Shown piece after piece: positions 39,834 through 48,322 of a stretch of DNA of 64,000 bases. A model generated the notes under the pieces. It made no database searches. It worked only from the letters and a program-made list of their open reading frames with translations, and was not told where the DNA came from. The position numbers were made by a program, and so were the translations under genes. Location of the stretch: positions 124,001-188,000 of the forward strand of contig NZ_PGTZ01000011.1 in assembly GCF_002798015.1 (NCBI RefSeq). The letters are read 5' to 3'. This DNA is from Luteimicrobium subarcticum (GTDB lineage Bacteria; Actinomycetota; Actinomycetes; Actinomycetales; Cellulomonadaceae). Every line of letters begins with the position of its first letter. Position 1 is the stretch's first letter.

Positions 39834-41075
39834 ATGTCCTACGGGAACGACGACTTCGTCCCCATCGTGCTCGGTACGAACCTCAACGCGTACAACATGG
39901 CACGGTCGCTGCACGAGGCGTACGGCGTACGCACCCTCGCCCTGGGCAGGTTCGCGGTCCGCGAGACCGCCGACTCGCAGATCGTCGGGGTGCGCGCCTA
40001 CCGGGACTTCCAGGACCCGGAGCGCATCGTCGCGACCCTGCTCGAGATCGCGGACGAGCTCGACCGGGAGCGGCCCGGCCGCACCCTGGTGCTGCTGCCC
40101 CTCATCGAGTTCTACACGAACGTCGTGCTGGAGCACCGCGCCGCCCTGGAGCAACGGTTCACGATCCCGCTCGTCGGCCAGGCGGCCGCCGACCGGCTCA
40201 TGAACAAGACGGACTTCTACCGCACGTGCGCCGAGCTCGGGGTGCCGCACCCGGAGAGCGTGATCGTCAGCCCGGCCACGCCGCTCGACGAGACGTTCGG
40301 CACGCGCCTGCCCTTCGGGTTCCCCGTCATCTGCAAGCCGTCCAACACCGACACGTACCCGAGGGTGCGGTTCGAGGGCAAGCAGAAGGTGTACCTGGTG
40401 CCGGACGCGGCGGCGCTGCGCGAGCTGTGCGCGCGGATCTTCGCGGCCGGGTACGCCGACGACCTCGTCGTGCAGGAGTACCTCGCAGGCGACGAGTCGG
40501 TCATGCGGGTCGCGAACACGTACTCCGACCGCAACGGGCAGACGGTGTTCCAGTCGCTCGGACAGGTCGTCGTCACGGAGTACGACCCGAAGATGGTGGG
40601 CAACAACAACGCCATCGTGTCGATCCGGGACGACGAGCTCGCCGCCTCGATCCGCACGTTCCTCGACGGCGTCGGGTACACGGGCACCGCGAACTTCGAC
40701 GTCATGCTCGACCGCCGCACGGGCCTGAGCAAGCTCCTCGAGATCAACCTGCGACCGGGCGCGACGAGCTACTACACGATGGCGGGCGGCGGGAACCTCG
40801 CCCGCGCCGTCATCGACGACGTGGTGTACCGGCGCTCGCAGCCGCTGACCGTGACGTCCCGCGAACGCCTGTGGCTCAACGTCCCGTACCCGGTGGTGCG
40901 GTGGTTCGCCCCCGAGCCGCTGCGCCCCCTGCTGCGCAGCGCCCGGCGGGCCGGCACCGTCCACACCCTGAAGTACGGGCCGGACATGTCGTGGCGGCGG
41001 CGCCTCGACGTGGCGCGCATCGACCTGCGCCACGTCCTCGACTACGTCAGGTACGCGAAGAACCGTCCGCGATGA
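39834..41075 (+). CDS. ATP-grasp ligase resembling D-aspartate ligase (peptidoglycan cross-bridge)
   Basis: The 413-residue ATP-grasp protein opens 'FVPIVLGTNLNAYNMARSLHEAYG'. It has 'LMNKTDFYRTCAELGVPHP', Lys168 in 'FPVICKPSN', 'VRFEGKQKVYLV', 'GDESVMRVANTYSD', 'GYTGTANFDVMLD' and the metal-binding 'LLEINLRPG' (301-309). These follow the enterococcal D-aspartate ligase (Aslfm) along its length as remembered. That enzyme attaches a D-amino acid to the side chain of the diamino acid in the stem peptide. Cellulomonas walls are known for L-ornithine with D-Glu or D-Asp bridges, so this is a candidate for that step. A TAGGAT box lies at 39776-39781. Its end overlaps the convergent DegT gene by 29 bp. 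Confidence 0.82.
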   Translation: MSYGNDDFVPIVLGTNLNAYNMARSLHEAYGVRTLALGRFAVRETADSQIVGVRAYRDFQDPERIVATLLEIADELDRERPGRTLVLLPLIEFYTNVVLEHRAALEQRFTIPLVGQAAADRLMNKTDFYRTCAELGVPHPESVIVSPATPLDETFGTRLPFGFPVICKPSNTDTYPRVRFEGKQKVYLVPDAAALRELCARIFAAGYADDLVVQEYLAGDESVMRVANTYSDRNGQTVFQSLGQVVVTEYDPKMVGNNNAIVSIRDDELAASIRTFLDGVGYTGTANFDVMLDRRTGLSKLLEINLRPGATSYYTMAGGGNLARAVIDDVVYRRSQPLTVTSRERLWLNVPYPVVRWFAPEPLRPLLRSARRAGTVHTLKYGPDMSWRRRLDVARIDLRHVLDYVRYAKNRPR

Positions 41076-42285
41076 CGGACCGCACGACCGCGGCGATCCG
41101 GTGCGCCTGCTCCGGGTCGACCGTGGTCGGCAGGTTCACGACCCGGGAGATGAGGCCCTCCGTGGTCGCGAGGGCCGCGACGCCGGGTGTGTAGCCGTAC
41201 ACGGCGGGGTCGTCCACACCGGGGAACAGCGCAGGCCGGTACCACCGGCCCGCGTAGTGCCCCGCCCGCGCGAGGGCCGCGAGGACCCGCTCGGCGGTGT
41301 CGTGGTCGGCGGCGAAGAACGGGAACCGGACGAGCGGCCCGTGGGCCGACGACGGGATCTCGACGACGCCGCCCAGCTCGTGCAGGTACACGCGCACCGC
41401 GGCGGCGCGCCCGTGCTCGACGGCGTCGAGGCTCGGCAGCTGCGCCGCGATCTGCTGCGCCATCCACTCCGACGGCCGCATCGGCTCGTACCGCAGACCG
41501 CCCTGGGCCTCGACGGGTGCGATGGCGGGCTCGAACGCACCGAGCTGCGTCAGGGTGCTGCGCACCGGACCCGCCGCGGCGTGCGGCAGGCGGTTCAGCA
41601 CCCGCACCTCGGTGCGGTACATCCGTGCGGCGAGGTCGATGCGGCGACCGACGGCCGGCAGCGCGGCGAGGTCGCCCGTGACGCGCCGGCGCAGACCGTC
41701 GCCGTCCGGGCCGCCCAGCTCCGGGTTCACCCAGACGGCGCCGCCGAACCGGGTGGGGAGCATCTTCTCGACGCCGAACGAGTGGATCGACACGTCCGCG
41801 AGCGGGCGCCCGTCCGCGCCGCGCGCCAGGCGCGTCACGCAGTGCGCGGCGTCCTCGACGAGGAGCGCGCCGACCCGGTCGGCCACCGCGCGCAGCCGCG
41901 CCGTGCGGGCGTCGTCGACGATCCCGAAGGTGTGCTGCGCGACGACAGCCCGCGTGGTCGGCGTCACGACGAGCCGCTCGGGGTCGAGCGCGACCGACGC
42001 GGGCGACACCTCGCCGTACACGGGGCGCAGCCCGCCGACGAGGATCGGGTCGACAGCCGTCGAGCACGTGAGCACCTGGGTGGCGACGTCACCCGCCCCG
42101 CGCACGGCGGCGAGGGCGCGGAACACGACCTCCATGCCGTACCGGGCCTTGAACACGAGGAACCAGTCCGCGGGGTCCGTGCCGGTGCGCTCCGCGAGGA
42201 GCGCCCGCACCCGGTCCTCGGCCGCGGACGGGACCGGCCCGCCAGGCACCTGGGTGCCGACGGGCCGGTCTGTGGGGGTCGTCAC
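41047..42285 (-). CDS. DegT/DnrJ/EryC1/StrS-type PLP protein
   Basis: The 412-residue fold-type I protein has 'VAQHTFGIVDD' (115-125), 'LLVEDAAHCV' with Asp145 for the PLP ring nitrogen, and Lys174 in 'SIHSFGVEKMLPTRFGG' as the probable Schiff-base lysine. The last motif deviates from the usual 'H..KN...GEGG' of sugar aminotransferases. Substrate unknown; nucleotide-sugar or wall-precursor amination are options. GTG 42285 overlaps the gnd stop by 4 bp. It faces the ATP-grasp ligase gene. Confidence 0.85.
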   Translation of the reverse strand: MTTPTDRPVGTQVPGGPVPSAAEDRVRALLAERTGTDPADWFLVFKARYGMEVVFRALAAVRGAGDVATQVLTCSTAVDPILVGGLRPVYGEVSPASVALDPERLVVTPTTRAVVAQHTFGIVDDARTARLRAVADRVGALLVEDAAHCVTRLARGADGRPLADVSIHSFGVEKMLPTRFGGAVWVNPELGGPDGDGLRRRVTGDLAALPAVGRRIDLAARMYRTEVRVLNRLPHAAAGPVRSTLTQLGAFEPAIAPVEAQGGLRYEPMRPSEWMAQQIAAQLPSLDAVEHGRAAAVRVYLHELGGVVEIPSSAHGPLVRFPFFAADHDTAERVLAALARAGHYAGRWYRPALFPGVDDPAVYGYTPGVAALATTEGLISRVVNLPTTVDPEQAHRIAAVVRSVIADGSSRT

Positions 42286-43718
42286 GCGTCGTGCTCCGTG
42301 CGGTCGCCCGACCACTCCGTGTGGAACGTGCCGTCCTTGTCGACCCGGCGGTAGGTGTGCGCGCCGAAGAAGTCGCGCTGCGCCTGGATGAGGGCAGCGG
42401 GCAGACGCTCGGCCCGCACCCCGTCGTAGTACGCCAGCGACGACGAGAACGCCGGCGTCGGCACCCCGTTGAGCGCGGCCTGCGACACGACGCGGCGCCA
42501 CGCCTGCAGGCCCTTGCCGACGATGTCGGCGAAGTACGGGTCGGCGATCAGCAGCGGCAGGTCGGCGTCACGCTCGTACGCCTCGGTGATCCGGTTGAGG
42601 AACTTGGCCCGGATGATGCAGCCGCCACGCCAGATGCGCGCCATCGCACCGCGGTCGATGCCCCAGCCCGACTCCGCGGACGCCGCCGCGATCTGGTCGA
42701 AGCCCTGCGAGTACGCCACGACCTTCGACGCGTACAGCGCGAGGCGCACGTCCTCGACGAACGCGTCCCGGTCGGTGACGTCCCACGTGCCCGCGTCCGA
42801 CGCGAGCGCGGCACGGCCGGCCTCGCGCTGCGGCACCGAGCCGGACAGCGCGCGGGCGAACGTCGCCTCCGCGATCCCCGTGATCGGCACACCCAGGTCG
42901 AGCGCGTTCTGCACCGTCCAGCGGCCGGTGCCCTTCTGCTCCGCCTGGTCCAGGACGACGTCCACGAACGCCTTGCCGGTCTCGGCGTCCACGTGCTGCA
43001 GCACGTCCGCCGTGATCTCGATGAGGAACGACTCCAGGTCGCCCGCGTTCCACTCCTCGAAGATCTTGCCGATCTCCGCAGCGTCGGCGTCCAGGCCGTG
43101 GCGCAGCAGGTCGTACGCCTCCGCGATGAGCTGCATGTCGGCGTACTCGATGCCGTTGTGGACCATCTTCACGAAGTGGCCGGCACCGTCCGGGCCCACC
43201 CAGGTGCAGCACGGCACCCCGTCGACCTTCGCGGAGATGTCCTCGAGGATCGGGCCGAGGGTCGCGTACGACTCCTTCGGGCCGCCCGGCATGATCGACG
43301 GGCCGTTGAGCGCGCCCTCCTCACCACCGGAGACGCCCATGCCGACGAAGTGCAGACCCAGGTCCGCGAGCTTGCGCTCCCGGCGGATCGTGTCGGGGAA
43401 GTGCGCGTTGCCGCCGTCGATGACGACGTCGCCCTCCTCCAGGTGCGGGATCAGCTCGTCGATCACGGCGTCCGTCGGACCACCGGCCTTGACCATGATC
43501 ACGATCTTGCGGGGACGCGCGATCGACGCCACGAAGTCGGCGGTCGACTCGGACGGCACGAAATCGCCGTCCGTGCCGTGATCCGCGACCAGCGACTCGG
43601 TCTTCGCGTACGACCGGTTGTGGACCGCCACCGTGTAACCGTGACGGGCGAAGTTGCGGGCCAGGTTGCGCCCCATGACAGCGAGGCCGGTGACACCGAT
43701 CTGCGCGCGTGCTGACAT
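42282..43718 (-). CDS. gnd: 6-phosphogluconate dehydrogenase, decarboxylating (GndA type)
   Basis: The 478-residue enzyme of the oxidative pentose phosphate pathway makes ribulose 5-phosphate, CO2 and NADPH. It has 'GLAVMGRNLARNFARHGYTVAVHNRS' (in part) for the cofactor, 'VIDGGNAHFPDT', 'GMGVSGGEEGA' and the catalytic 'HFVKMVHNGIEYADM' with the lysine and glutamate. ATG 43718 has GAGGAG 10 nt upstream and a TAGGCT box at 43759-43764. Its stop overlaps the DegT start. Confidence 0.97.
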   Translation of the reverse strand: MSARAQIGVTGLAVMGRNLARNFARHGYTVAVHNRSYAKTESLVADHGTDGDFVPSESTADFVASIARPRKIVIMVKAGGPTDAVIDELIPHLEEGDVVIDGGNAHFPDTIRRERKLADLGLHFVGMGVSGGEEGALNGPSIMPGGPKESYATLGPILEDISAKVDGVPCCTWVGPDGAGHFVKMVHNGIEYADMQLIAEAYDLLRHGLDADAAEIGKIFEEWNAGDLESFLIEITADVLQHVDAETGKAFVDVVLDQAEQKGTGRWTVQNALDLGVPITGIAEATFARALSGSVPQREAGRAALASDAGTWDVTDRDAFVEDVRLALYASKVVAYSQGFDQIAAASAESGWGIDRGAMARIWRGGCIIRAKFLNRITEAYERDADLPLLIADPYFADIVGKGLQAWRRVVSQAALNGVPTPAFSSSLAYYDGVRAERLPAALIQAQRDFFGAHTYRRVDKDGTFHTEWSGDRTEHDA

Positions 43719-43758
43719 GCTCGTACTCCTCGGGGAGGGACTGTCGGGTACGCCGCTC

Positions 43759-43764
43759 AGCCTA
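43759..43764 (-). promoter_or_regulatory. -10 box of gnd
   Basis: Minus-strand TAGGCT would give a leader of about 34 nt that contains GAGGAG before ATG 43718. This is an ordinary leadered promoter, in contrast to the divergent DUF3000 gene. Confidence 0.45.
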
Positions 43765-43835
43765 GTCCAGGCGGCTCGCAGACGACGCGGCCCGCCCGAA
43801 CTGCGGATGTCCGACGATTCGCGAGCACCCCGCCC

Positions 43836-43841
43836 TAGAGT
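43836..43841 (+). promoter_or_regulatory. -10 box of the DUF3000 gene (leaderless type)
   Basis: TAGAGT ends 6 nt before GTG 43848, so the predicted first transcribed base is the G of the start codon. Confidence 0.6.
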
Positions 43842-43847
43842 GCCCGT

Positions 43848-44447
43848 GTGAACCCCGCCGGTGACGTCCGCGTACCCACGGAGTTCAGCGACGCCCTCGA
43901 GTCGCTGCGCTCCGCACGGATCAGCGAGGACGTCCGCCTGCGCGAGATCCCCGCTCCTGCCCGCCTCGCACCGTTCGCCCTGGCGCTCGCGGGCGAGCTC
44001 GCGGGGCCGGGGCCCCAGGCCGACGACGACGAGCCGGCCGCGACGGGCCGGTTCGTGGTGCTGTACGACCCGGCGGGCCAGGACGTGTGGGAGGGCCGGT
44101 TCCGGGTCGTCACGATGGTGCGTGCCGCGCTCGAGCCCGACCTCGCCCGCGACCCCCTGCTCCCCGAGGTCGCGTGGACGTGGCTGCGCGAGGGCCTCGA
44201 GCACTCCGGCGCCGGCTCGCGCGCGGCGGGCGGTACCGTGACACGCGTGATCTCCGAGAGCTTCGGTTCCCTCGTCGGCCGCCCCGAGGCCGACGAGATC
44301 GAGGTGCGTGCCTCCTGGACCCCCCTGACGAGCGACCTCGCCCCCCATCTGGACGCGTGGGCGCACCTCGTCGGTGCGGCAGCCGGACGCCCACCCCTGC
44401 CCGAGGGCGTGACGCCGTTGCGCGCCCGGCGCGGGGGCGGCCTGTGA
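43848..44447 (+). CDS. DUF3000 family protein
   Basis: This 199-residue actinobacterial protein of unknown function carries the family motifs 'REIPAPARLAPFALALAGEL', 'GRFVVLYDPAGQDVWEGRFRVVTMVRA' (in part), 'WTWLREGLE' and 'EIEVRASWTPL'. The stop overlaps the RNase D start (GTGA), so the two are probably co-translated, an arrangement widely kept in actinobacteria. That suggests, without proof, a link to RNA processing. Confidence 0.9.
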   Translation: MNPAGDVRVPTEFSDALESLRSARISEDVRLREIPAPARLAPFALALAGELAGPGPQADDDEPAATGRFVVLYDPAGQDVWEGRFRVVTMVRAALEPDLARDPLLPEVAWTWLREGLEHSGAGSRAAGGTVTRVISESFGSLVGRPEADEIEVRASWTPLTSDLAPHLDAWAHLVGAAAGRPPLPEGVTPLRARRGGGL

Positions 44448-45727
44448 CGGTCCCCGGCACCGGACCGTCCGACCACCCGGCCGCGGCGTCGGGCCCGGAC
44501 GGACAGGCCGACGCTCCCGCCGCTCCCGAGGTCGTCCCCCTGCTCGAACCGGCCGACGGCGTCCCCCGCGTGGTCGACACGCCCGCGGCCTACCGCGCCG
44601 CGGTCGAGCGCCTCGCCGCCGGCACCGGACCCGTGGCCGTCGACGCCGAACGCGCGTCCGGCTACCGGTACGGCCAGGCCACCTACCTCGTCCAGGTCCG
44701 CCGCGAGGACGTCGGCACGTTCCTCATCGACCCCGTGCCGTTCGGCGACCTGTCCGCCCTCGGTGACGCGATCGCCGACGCCGAGTGGGTCCTGCACGCC
44801 GCGAGCCAGGACCTGCCCGGGCTCGCCGACCTCGGCATGCACGCCACCCGCGTGTTCGACACCGAGCTCGCCGCCCGCCTGCTCGGGTACGAGCGAGTCG
44901 GTCTCGGCGCGGTCGTCGCCCGCGTCCTCGGGTACGGCCTCGCCAAGGAGCACTCCGCGGTCGACTGGTCAACCCGTCCCCTGCCCGACGCGTGGCTGCG
45001 GTACGCCGCGCTCGACGTCGAGCTCCTCGTCGCGCTGCGCGACCACATGGCCGCCGAGCTCGCCGCCACCGGCAAGACCGACTGGGCGGCCCAGGAGTTC
45101 GAGGCCGTGCGCCTCGCGCCCCCGCCCCCGCCGCGCGTCGACCCCTGGCGCCGCACCTCCGGGTCGCACACCCTGCGCGACCGCCGCCGCCTCGCCGTCG
45201 TCCGCGCCCTGTGGGAGGCCCGGGACGCCAACGCCCGCACCCGTGACCTGTCCCCCGGGCGCGTCCTGCCCGACCGTGCGGTCGTCGCCGCCGCGCAGGC
45301 GTTGCCCCGCACCGTCGCCGACCTCGTCCGGCTCCCCGAGTTCGCCTCCAAGGGCGCCCGCCGCCGCGCCGCCGCGTGGCAGCAGGCGATCACCACGGCG
45401 CTGCAGCTCCCCGACGTCGACCTCCCGCCGCTGCGCGGGCCCGGCACCGACGGCCCACCGCCCCCGCGCGCCTGGGCCGACCGCGACCCCGCCGCCGCCG
45501 CACGCCTCGACCTCGCCCGGCCCCTCGTGGCGGCGCTCGCGGAGGAGCACCACGTCCCCGTGGAGAACCTGCTGCAGCCCGACGCGCTGCGGCGCCTGTG
45601 CTGGACCCCGCCGGCGACCCTCGACGAGGCATCGGTGGCCGCGTTCCTGCGTGGCCGCGGTGCCCGCGCGTGGCAGGTCGACCTCGTGGCAGGCCCGGTG
45701 GCACGCGCCCTGTCGGACGCCCGATGA
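44444..45727 (+). CDS. rnd: Ribonuclease D (DEDD exonuclease with HRDC domain)
   Basis: The 427-residue protein has the DEDDy 3'-5' exonuclease residues: Asp67 and Glu69 in 'VAVDAERASG', Asp123 in 'ASQDLPGL', and Tyr187/Asp191 in 'RYAALDVELL'. An HRDC domain follows at about 225-310 ('RRLAVVRALWEARD..PEFASKGARR'), and a second HRDC-like region may lie at the C-terminus. It trims 3' ends of tRNA precursors and other stable RNAs. The N-terminal 35 residues are disordered. Confidence 0.93.
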   Translation: MTVPGTGPSDHPAAASGPDGQADAPAAPEVVPLLEPADGVPRVVDTPAAYRAAVERLAAGTGPVAVDAERASGYRYGQATYLVQVRREDVGTFLIDPVPFGDLSALGDAIADAEWVLHAASQDLPGLADLGMHATRVFDTELAARLLGYERVGLGAVVARVLGYGLAKEHSAVDWSTRPLPDAWLRYAALDVELLVALRDHMAAELAATGKTDWAAQEFEAVRLAPPPPPRVDPWRRTSGSHTLRDRRRLAVVRALWEARDANARTRDLSPGRVLPDRAVVAAAQALPRTVADLVRLPEFASKGARRRAAAWQQAITTALQLPDVDLPPLRGPGTDGPPPPRAWADRDPAAAARLDLARPLVAALAEEHHVPVENLLQPDALRRLCWTPPATLDEASVAAFLRGRGARAWQVDLVAGPVARALSDAR

Positions 45728-45743
45728 GGGCATGACGATCCGT

Positions 45744-45749
45744 TAGGGT
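45744..45749 (+). promoter_or_regulatory. -10 box of the FemX-like gene (leaderless type)
   Basis: TAGGGT ends 8 nt before ATG 45758. No ribosome-binding site lies between. Confidence 0.55.
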
Positions 45750-45757
45750 TGCGGTCC

Positions 45758-46792
45758 ATGGCCTCCCCCCTGCTCGTGACAGTGATCGACGACCGAGACC
45801 TGTGGGACGGCGAGGTGAACCGCCTCGGGGGCCACCCCTTGCAGCTGTGGGGATGGGGCGAGGTCAAGGCCCACGGCGCGTGGACGGCGCACCGCATCGA
45901 GGTCTCCCGCGGTGACACGACCGTCGGCCTCGCGCAGGTGCTCGTGCGGCCCCTGCCGTCCCGTTTCAAGTCGCTGTGCTACGTGCCGCGCGGTCCCGTC
46001 GTGGCCGGCGACGCGGACGGCACCGGCGACGACGCGCTCCGCGCCGAGGTGACGCAGGCCGTCGTCGACTGGTGCCGCACCACCATCGGCGGCGTCGGCA
46101 TCACCCTCGAGCCCGACTGGCCGGCAGGCACCCCGCTCGCCCTCCCGGGCGCCCAGCCGGCCACCAACCCCGTCCTGTACGCCCAGACGCTCATCCTCGA
46201 CCTGCGCCGCAGCGACGAGGAGCTCATGAAGGTCATGGCGAAGAAGACCCGGCAGTACATCCGCAAGTCCGAGCGCGAGGACCTCGAGTTCCGGGCCGTG
46301 CACTCAGACGCCGAGCTCGACGCCTGCCTCGCGATCTACCGCCAGACGGCCGAGCGCGCCGGGTTCGGGCTGCACCCCGACGACTACTACCGGCTGGTGC
46401 GCCGCGAGCTCGACGTCCACTCGCCCGTGTTCGCCGCGTTCGCCCGCACGCACGACGGCGGGCCGCACGACCGTCCCGTCGCGTTCGTCTGGTTCGCCGC
46501 GTCGACGCGCACCTCGTTCGAGCTCTACGGCGGGATGGACGACGAGGGCATGGCCCTGCGCGCCAACTACGGCCTCAAGTGGTTCGCGATCCGGTCCATG
46601 CGCGAGCAGGGCGTGGTGCGCTACGACGTCAACGGGCTCCTCAACGACGGTATCTCCACGTTCAAGCGTGGGTTCGCCGACCACGAGGACGAGCTCCTCG
46701 GCAGCGTCGACGTGCCCTTCTCCGCCCTGTACGGGGTCTGGAACAAGGCGCTGCCCCTCGCGAAGAAGGCGGTGCGCGCCGTCCACCGCTGA
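45758..46792 (+). CDS. FemABX-family peptidoglycan bridge protein
   Basis: The 344-residue protein has two GNAT-like halves as in FemX. The first contains 'PLQLWGWGEVKAHGAW' and 'FKSLCYVPRGPVV'; the second contains 'KKTRQYIRKSEREDLEF', 'CLAIYRQTAERAGF', 'SFELYGGMD' and 'LKWFAIRSMREQGVVRYDVNG' (in part). Relatives transfer amino acids from aminoacyl-tRNA to wall precursors, or modify proteins or lipids in some lineages. Here it lies 4.7 kb from the D-Asp-ligase-like gene, so wall synthesis is the favoured reading. A strong terminator follows. Confidence 0.85.
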   Translation: MASPLLVTVIDDRDLWDGEVNRLGGHPLQLWGWGEVKAHGAWTAHRIEVSRGDTTVGLAQVLVRPLPSRFKSLCYVPRGPVVAGDADGTGDDALRAEVTQAVVDWCRTTIGGVGITLEPDWPAGTPLALPGAQPATNPVLYAQTLILDLRRSDEELMKVMAKKTRQYIRKSEREDLEFRAVHSDAELDACLAIYRQTAERAGFGLHPDDYYRLVRRELDVHSPVFAAFARTHDGGPHDRPVAFVWFAASTRTSFELYGGMDDEGMALRANYGLKWFAIRSMREQGVVRYDVNGLLNDGISTFKRGFADHEDELLGSVDVPFSALYGVWNKALPLAKKAVRAVHR

Positions 46793-46816
46793 CGCCGCCC
46801 GCCCGCCACAAGGAAG

Positions 46817-46857
46817 GGGCCCGGTCCGCCGCTGCACGCAGCCCGCGGACCGGGCCC
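46817..46857 (+). terminator. Terminator after the FemX-like gene
   Basis: GGGCCCGGTCCGC pairs perfectly over 13 bp with GCGGACCGGGCCC, with a 15-nt loop. TTCGTCGTCC follows. Confidence 0.8.
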
Positions 46858-46907
46858 TTCGTCGTCCTCCGTCATCGTGCTCCGCACACCGGCCCCGGCA
46901 CCTGAGC

Positions 46908-46949
46908 TGTGACGCGCGTCACCCCGACCCGGGCTCGGGTGCGTAGACT
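46908..46949 (+). promoter_or_regulatory. CRP/GlxR-like site with downstream -10 box, fadA promoter
   Basis: TGTGACGCGCGTCACC (46908-46923) fits the TGTGA-N6-TCACA consensus of CRP-family regulators at all positions but the last. A TAGACT box lies at 46944-46949. Counting 7 nt from it puts the start near 46956 and the site centre near -41, the position of class II activation. The -35 region is replaced by the site, as expected for an activated promoter. Confidence 0.6.
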
Positions 46950-47025
46950 TAACTGAAACCGGCGGTATCGTGTTTTTCGAGAGCCCGCCGGCTCCGGACA
47001 CCGCAGTCCCGACCAGGAGAAGCCC

Positions 47026-48252
47026 ATGACCACCGAGCCCACCCGTCCGGCCCCGCGCGACGTCGTCTTCGTCGACGGAGTCCGCACCCCGTTCGGCAAG
47101 GCCCGACCCGACGGCCTGTACGCGAACACCCGCGCCGACGACCTCGCCGTCAAGACCGTCCGCGAGCTGCTGCGCCGCCACCCCGAGCTCCCCCCCGAGC
47201 GCATCGACGAGGTCGCCATCGCCGCCACCACCCAGCAAGGAGACCAGGGCCTCACCCTCGGCCGCTCCGTCGCCGTCCTCGCCGGCCTCCCCAAGACCGT
47301 CCCCGGGTACGCCATCGACCGCATGTGCGCCGGCGCCCTCACCGCCGTCACCACCACCGCGTCCGGCATCCTCGCCGGCATGCAGGACGTGGCGCTCGCG
47401 GGCGGGGTCGAGCACATGGGCCACCACCCCATGGGCTTCGACGCCGACCCCAACCCGCGCTTCCTCACCGAGCGCCTCGTCGCCGACGACGCCCTGAACA
47501 TGGGCGTCACCGCCGAGAACCTCCACGACCGCTACCCGCACCTCACCAAGGAGCGCGCCGACGCCTACGCCGTCGCGTCCCAGGCGAAGTACGCCCAGGC
47601 CGTCGCCGACGGGAACGTCACCCCCGACCTCGTCCCCGTCGCCGTCCGCTCCGAGCAGGGCTGGGGCCTCGCGACCGCCGACGAGCTCGCCCGCCCCGGC
47701 ACGACCGTCGAGGGCATCAAGAACCTCAAGACGCCGTTCCGCCCCGGCGGCCGCGTCACCGCCGGAAACGCCTCCCCGCTGACCGACGGCGCCACCATGT
47801 CGCTGCTCGCCTCCGGCGACGTCGCCGACGAGCTCGGTCTGGACGCCAAGATGCGCCTCGTGTCGTTCGCGTTCGCCGGCGTCGACCCCGAGATCATGGG
47901 CTTCGGGCCCGTCCCCGCCACCGAGAAGGCGCTCGCGAAGGCCGACCTCACGATCGACGACATCGGCCTGTTCGAGATCAACGAGGCGTTCGCCGTCCAG
48001 GTGCTCGCCTTCCTCGACCACTTCAAGATCGCCGACGACGACCCCCGCGTGAACCCCTACGGCGGCGCCATCGCCATCGGGCACCCCCTCGCCTCGTCCG
48101 GCGTGCGCCTCATGACCCAGCTCGCCCGACAGTTCTCCCAGCACCCCGAGGTGCGCTACGGCATCACCACCATGTGCGTCGGGCTCGGCATGGGCGGCAC
48201 CGTCATCTGGGAGAACCCGCACCACGCCGACTACTCGGGCCACACGCGCTGA
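47026..48252 (+). CDS. fadA: Acetyl-CoA acyltransferase (thiolase)
   Basis: The 408-residue thiolase does the last step of beta-oxidation, splitting 3-ketoacyl-CoA with CoA. Catalytic residues are visible: Cys101 in 'DRMCAGALTA', His353 in 'IGHPLASSG' and Cys384 in 'MCVGLGMGG'. Close homologues also work in the condensation direction. GGAGAA precedes the ATG. fadB follows 70 bp later, so the two form the beta-oxidation complex operon. The CRP-like site upstream suggests control by carbon status. Confidence 0.95.
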   Translation: MTTEPTRPAPRDVVFVDGVRTPFGKARPDGLYANTRADDLAVKTVRELLRRHPELPPERIDEVAIAATTQQGDQGLTLGRSVAVLAGLPKTVPGYAIDRMCAGALTAVTTTASGILAGMQDVALAGGVEHMGHHPMGFDADPNPRFLTERLVADDALNMGVTAENLHDRYPHLTKERADAYAVASQAKYAQAVADGNVTPDLVPVAVRSEQGWGLATADELARPGTTVEGIKNLKTPFRPGGRVTAGNASPLTDGATMSLLASGDVADELGLDAKMRLVSFAFAGVDPEIMGFGPVPATEKALAKADLTIDDIGLFEINEAFAVQVLAFLDHFKIADDDPRVNPYGGAIAIGHPLASSGVRLMTQLARQFSQHPEVRYGITTMCVGLGMGGTVIWENPHHADYSGHTR

Positions 48253-48322
48253 CCGGCGCCCACCGCACCCCCGCCCCACAGCTCCCCAGACCTTTCCCGC
48301 CACAGCACGGAGACGGACGACG

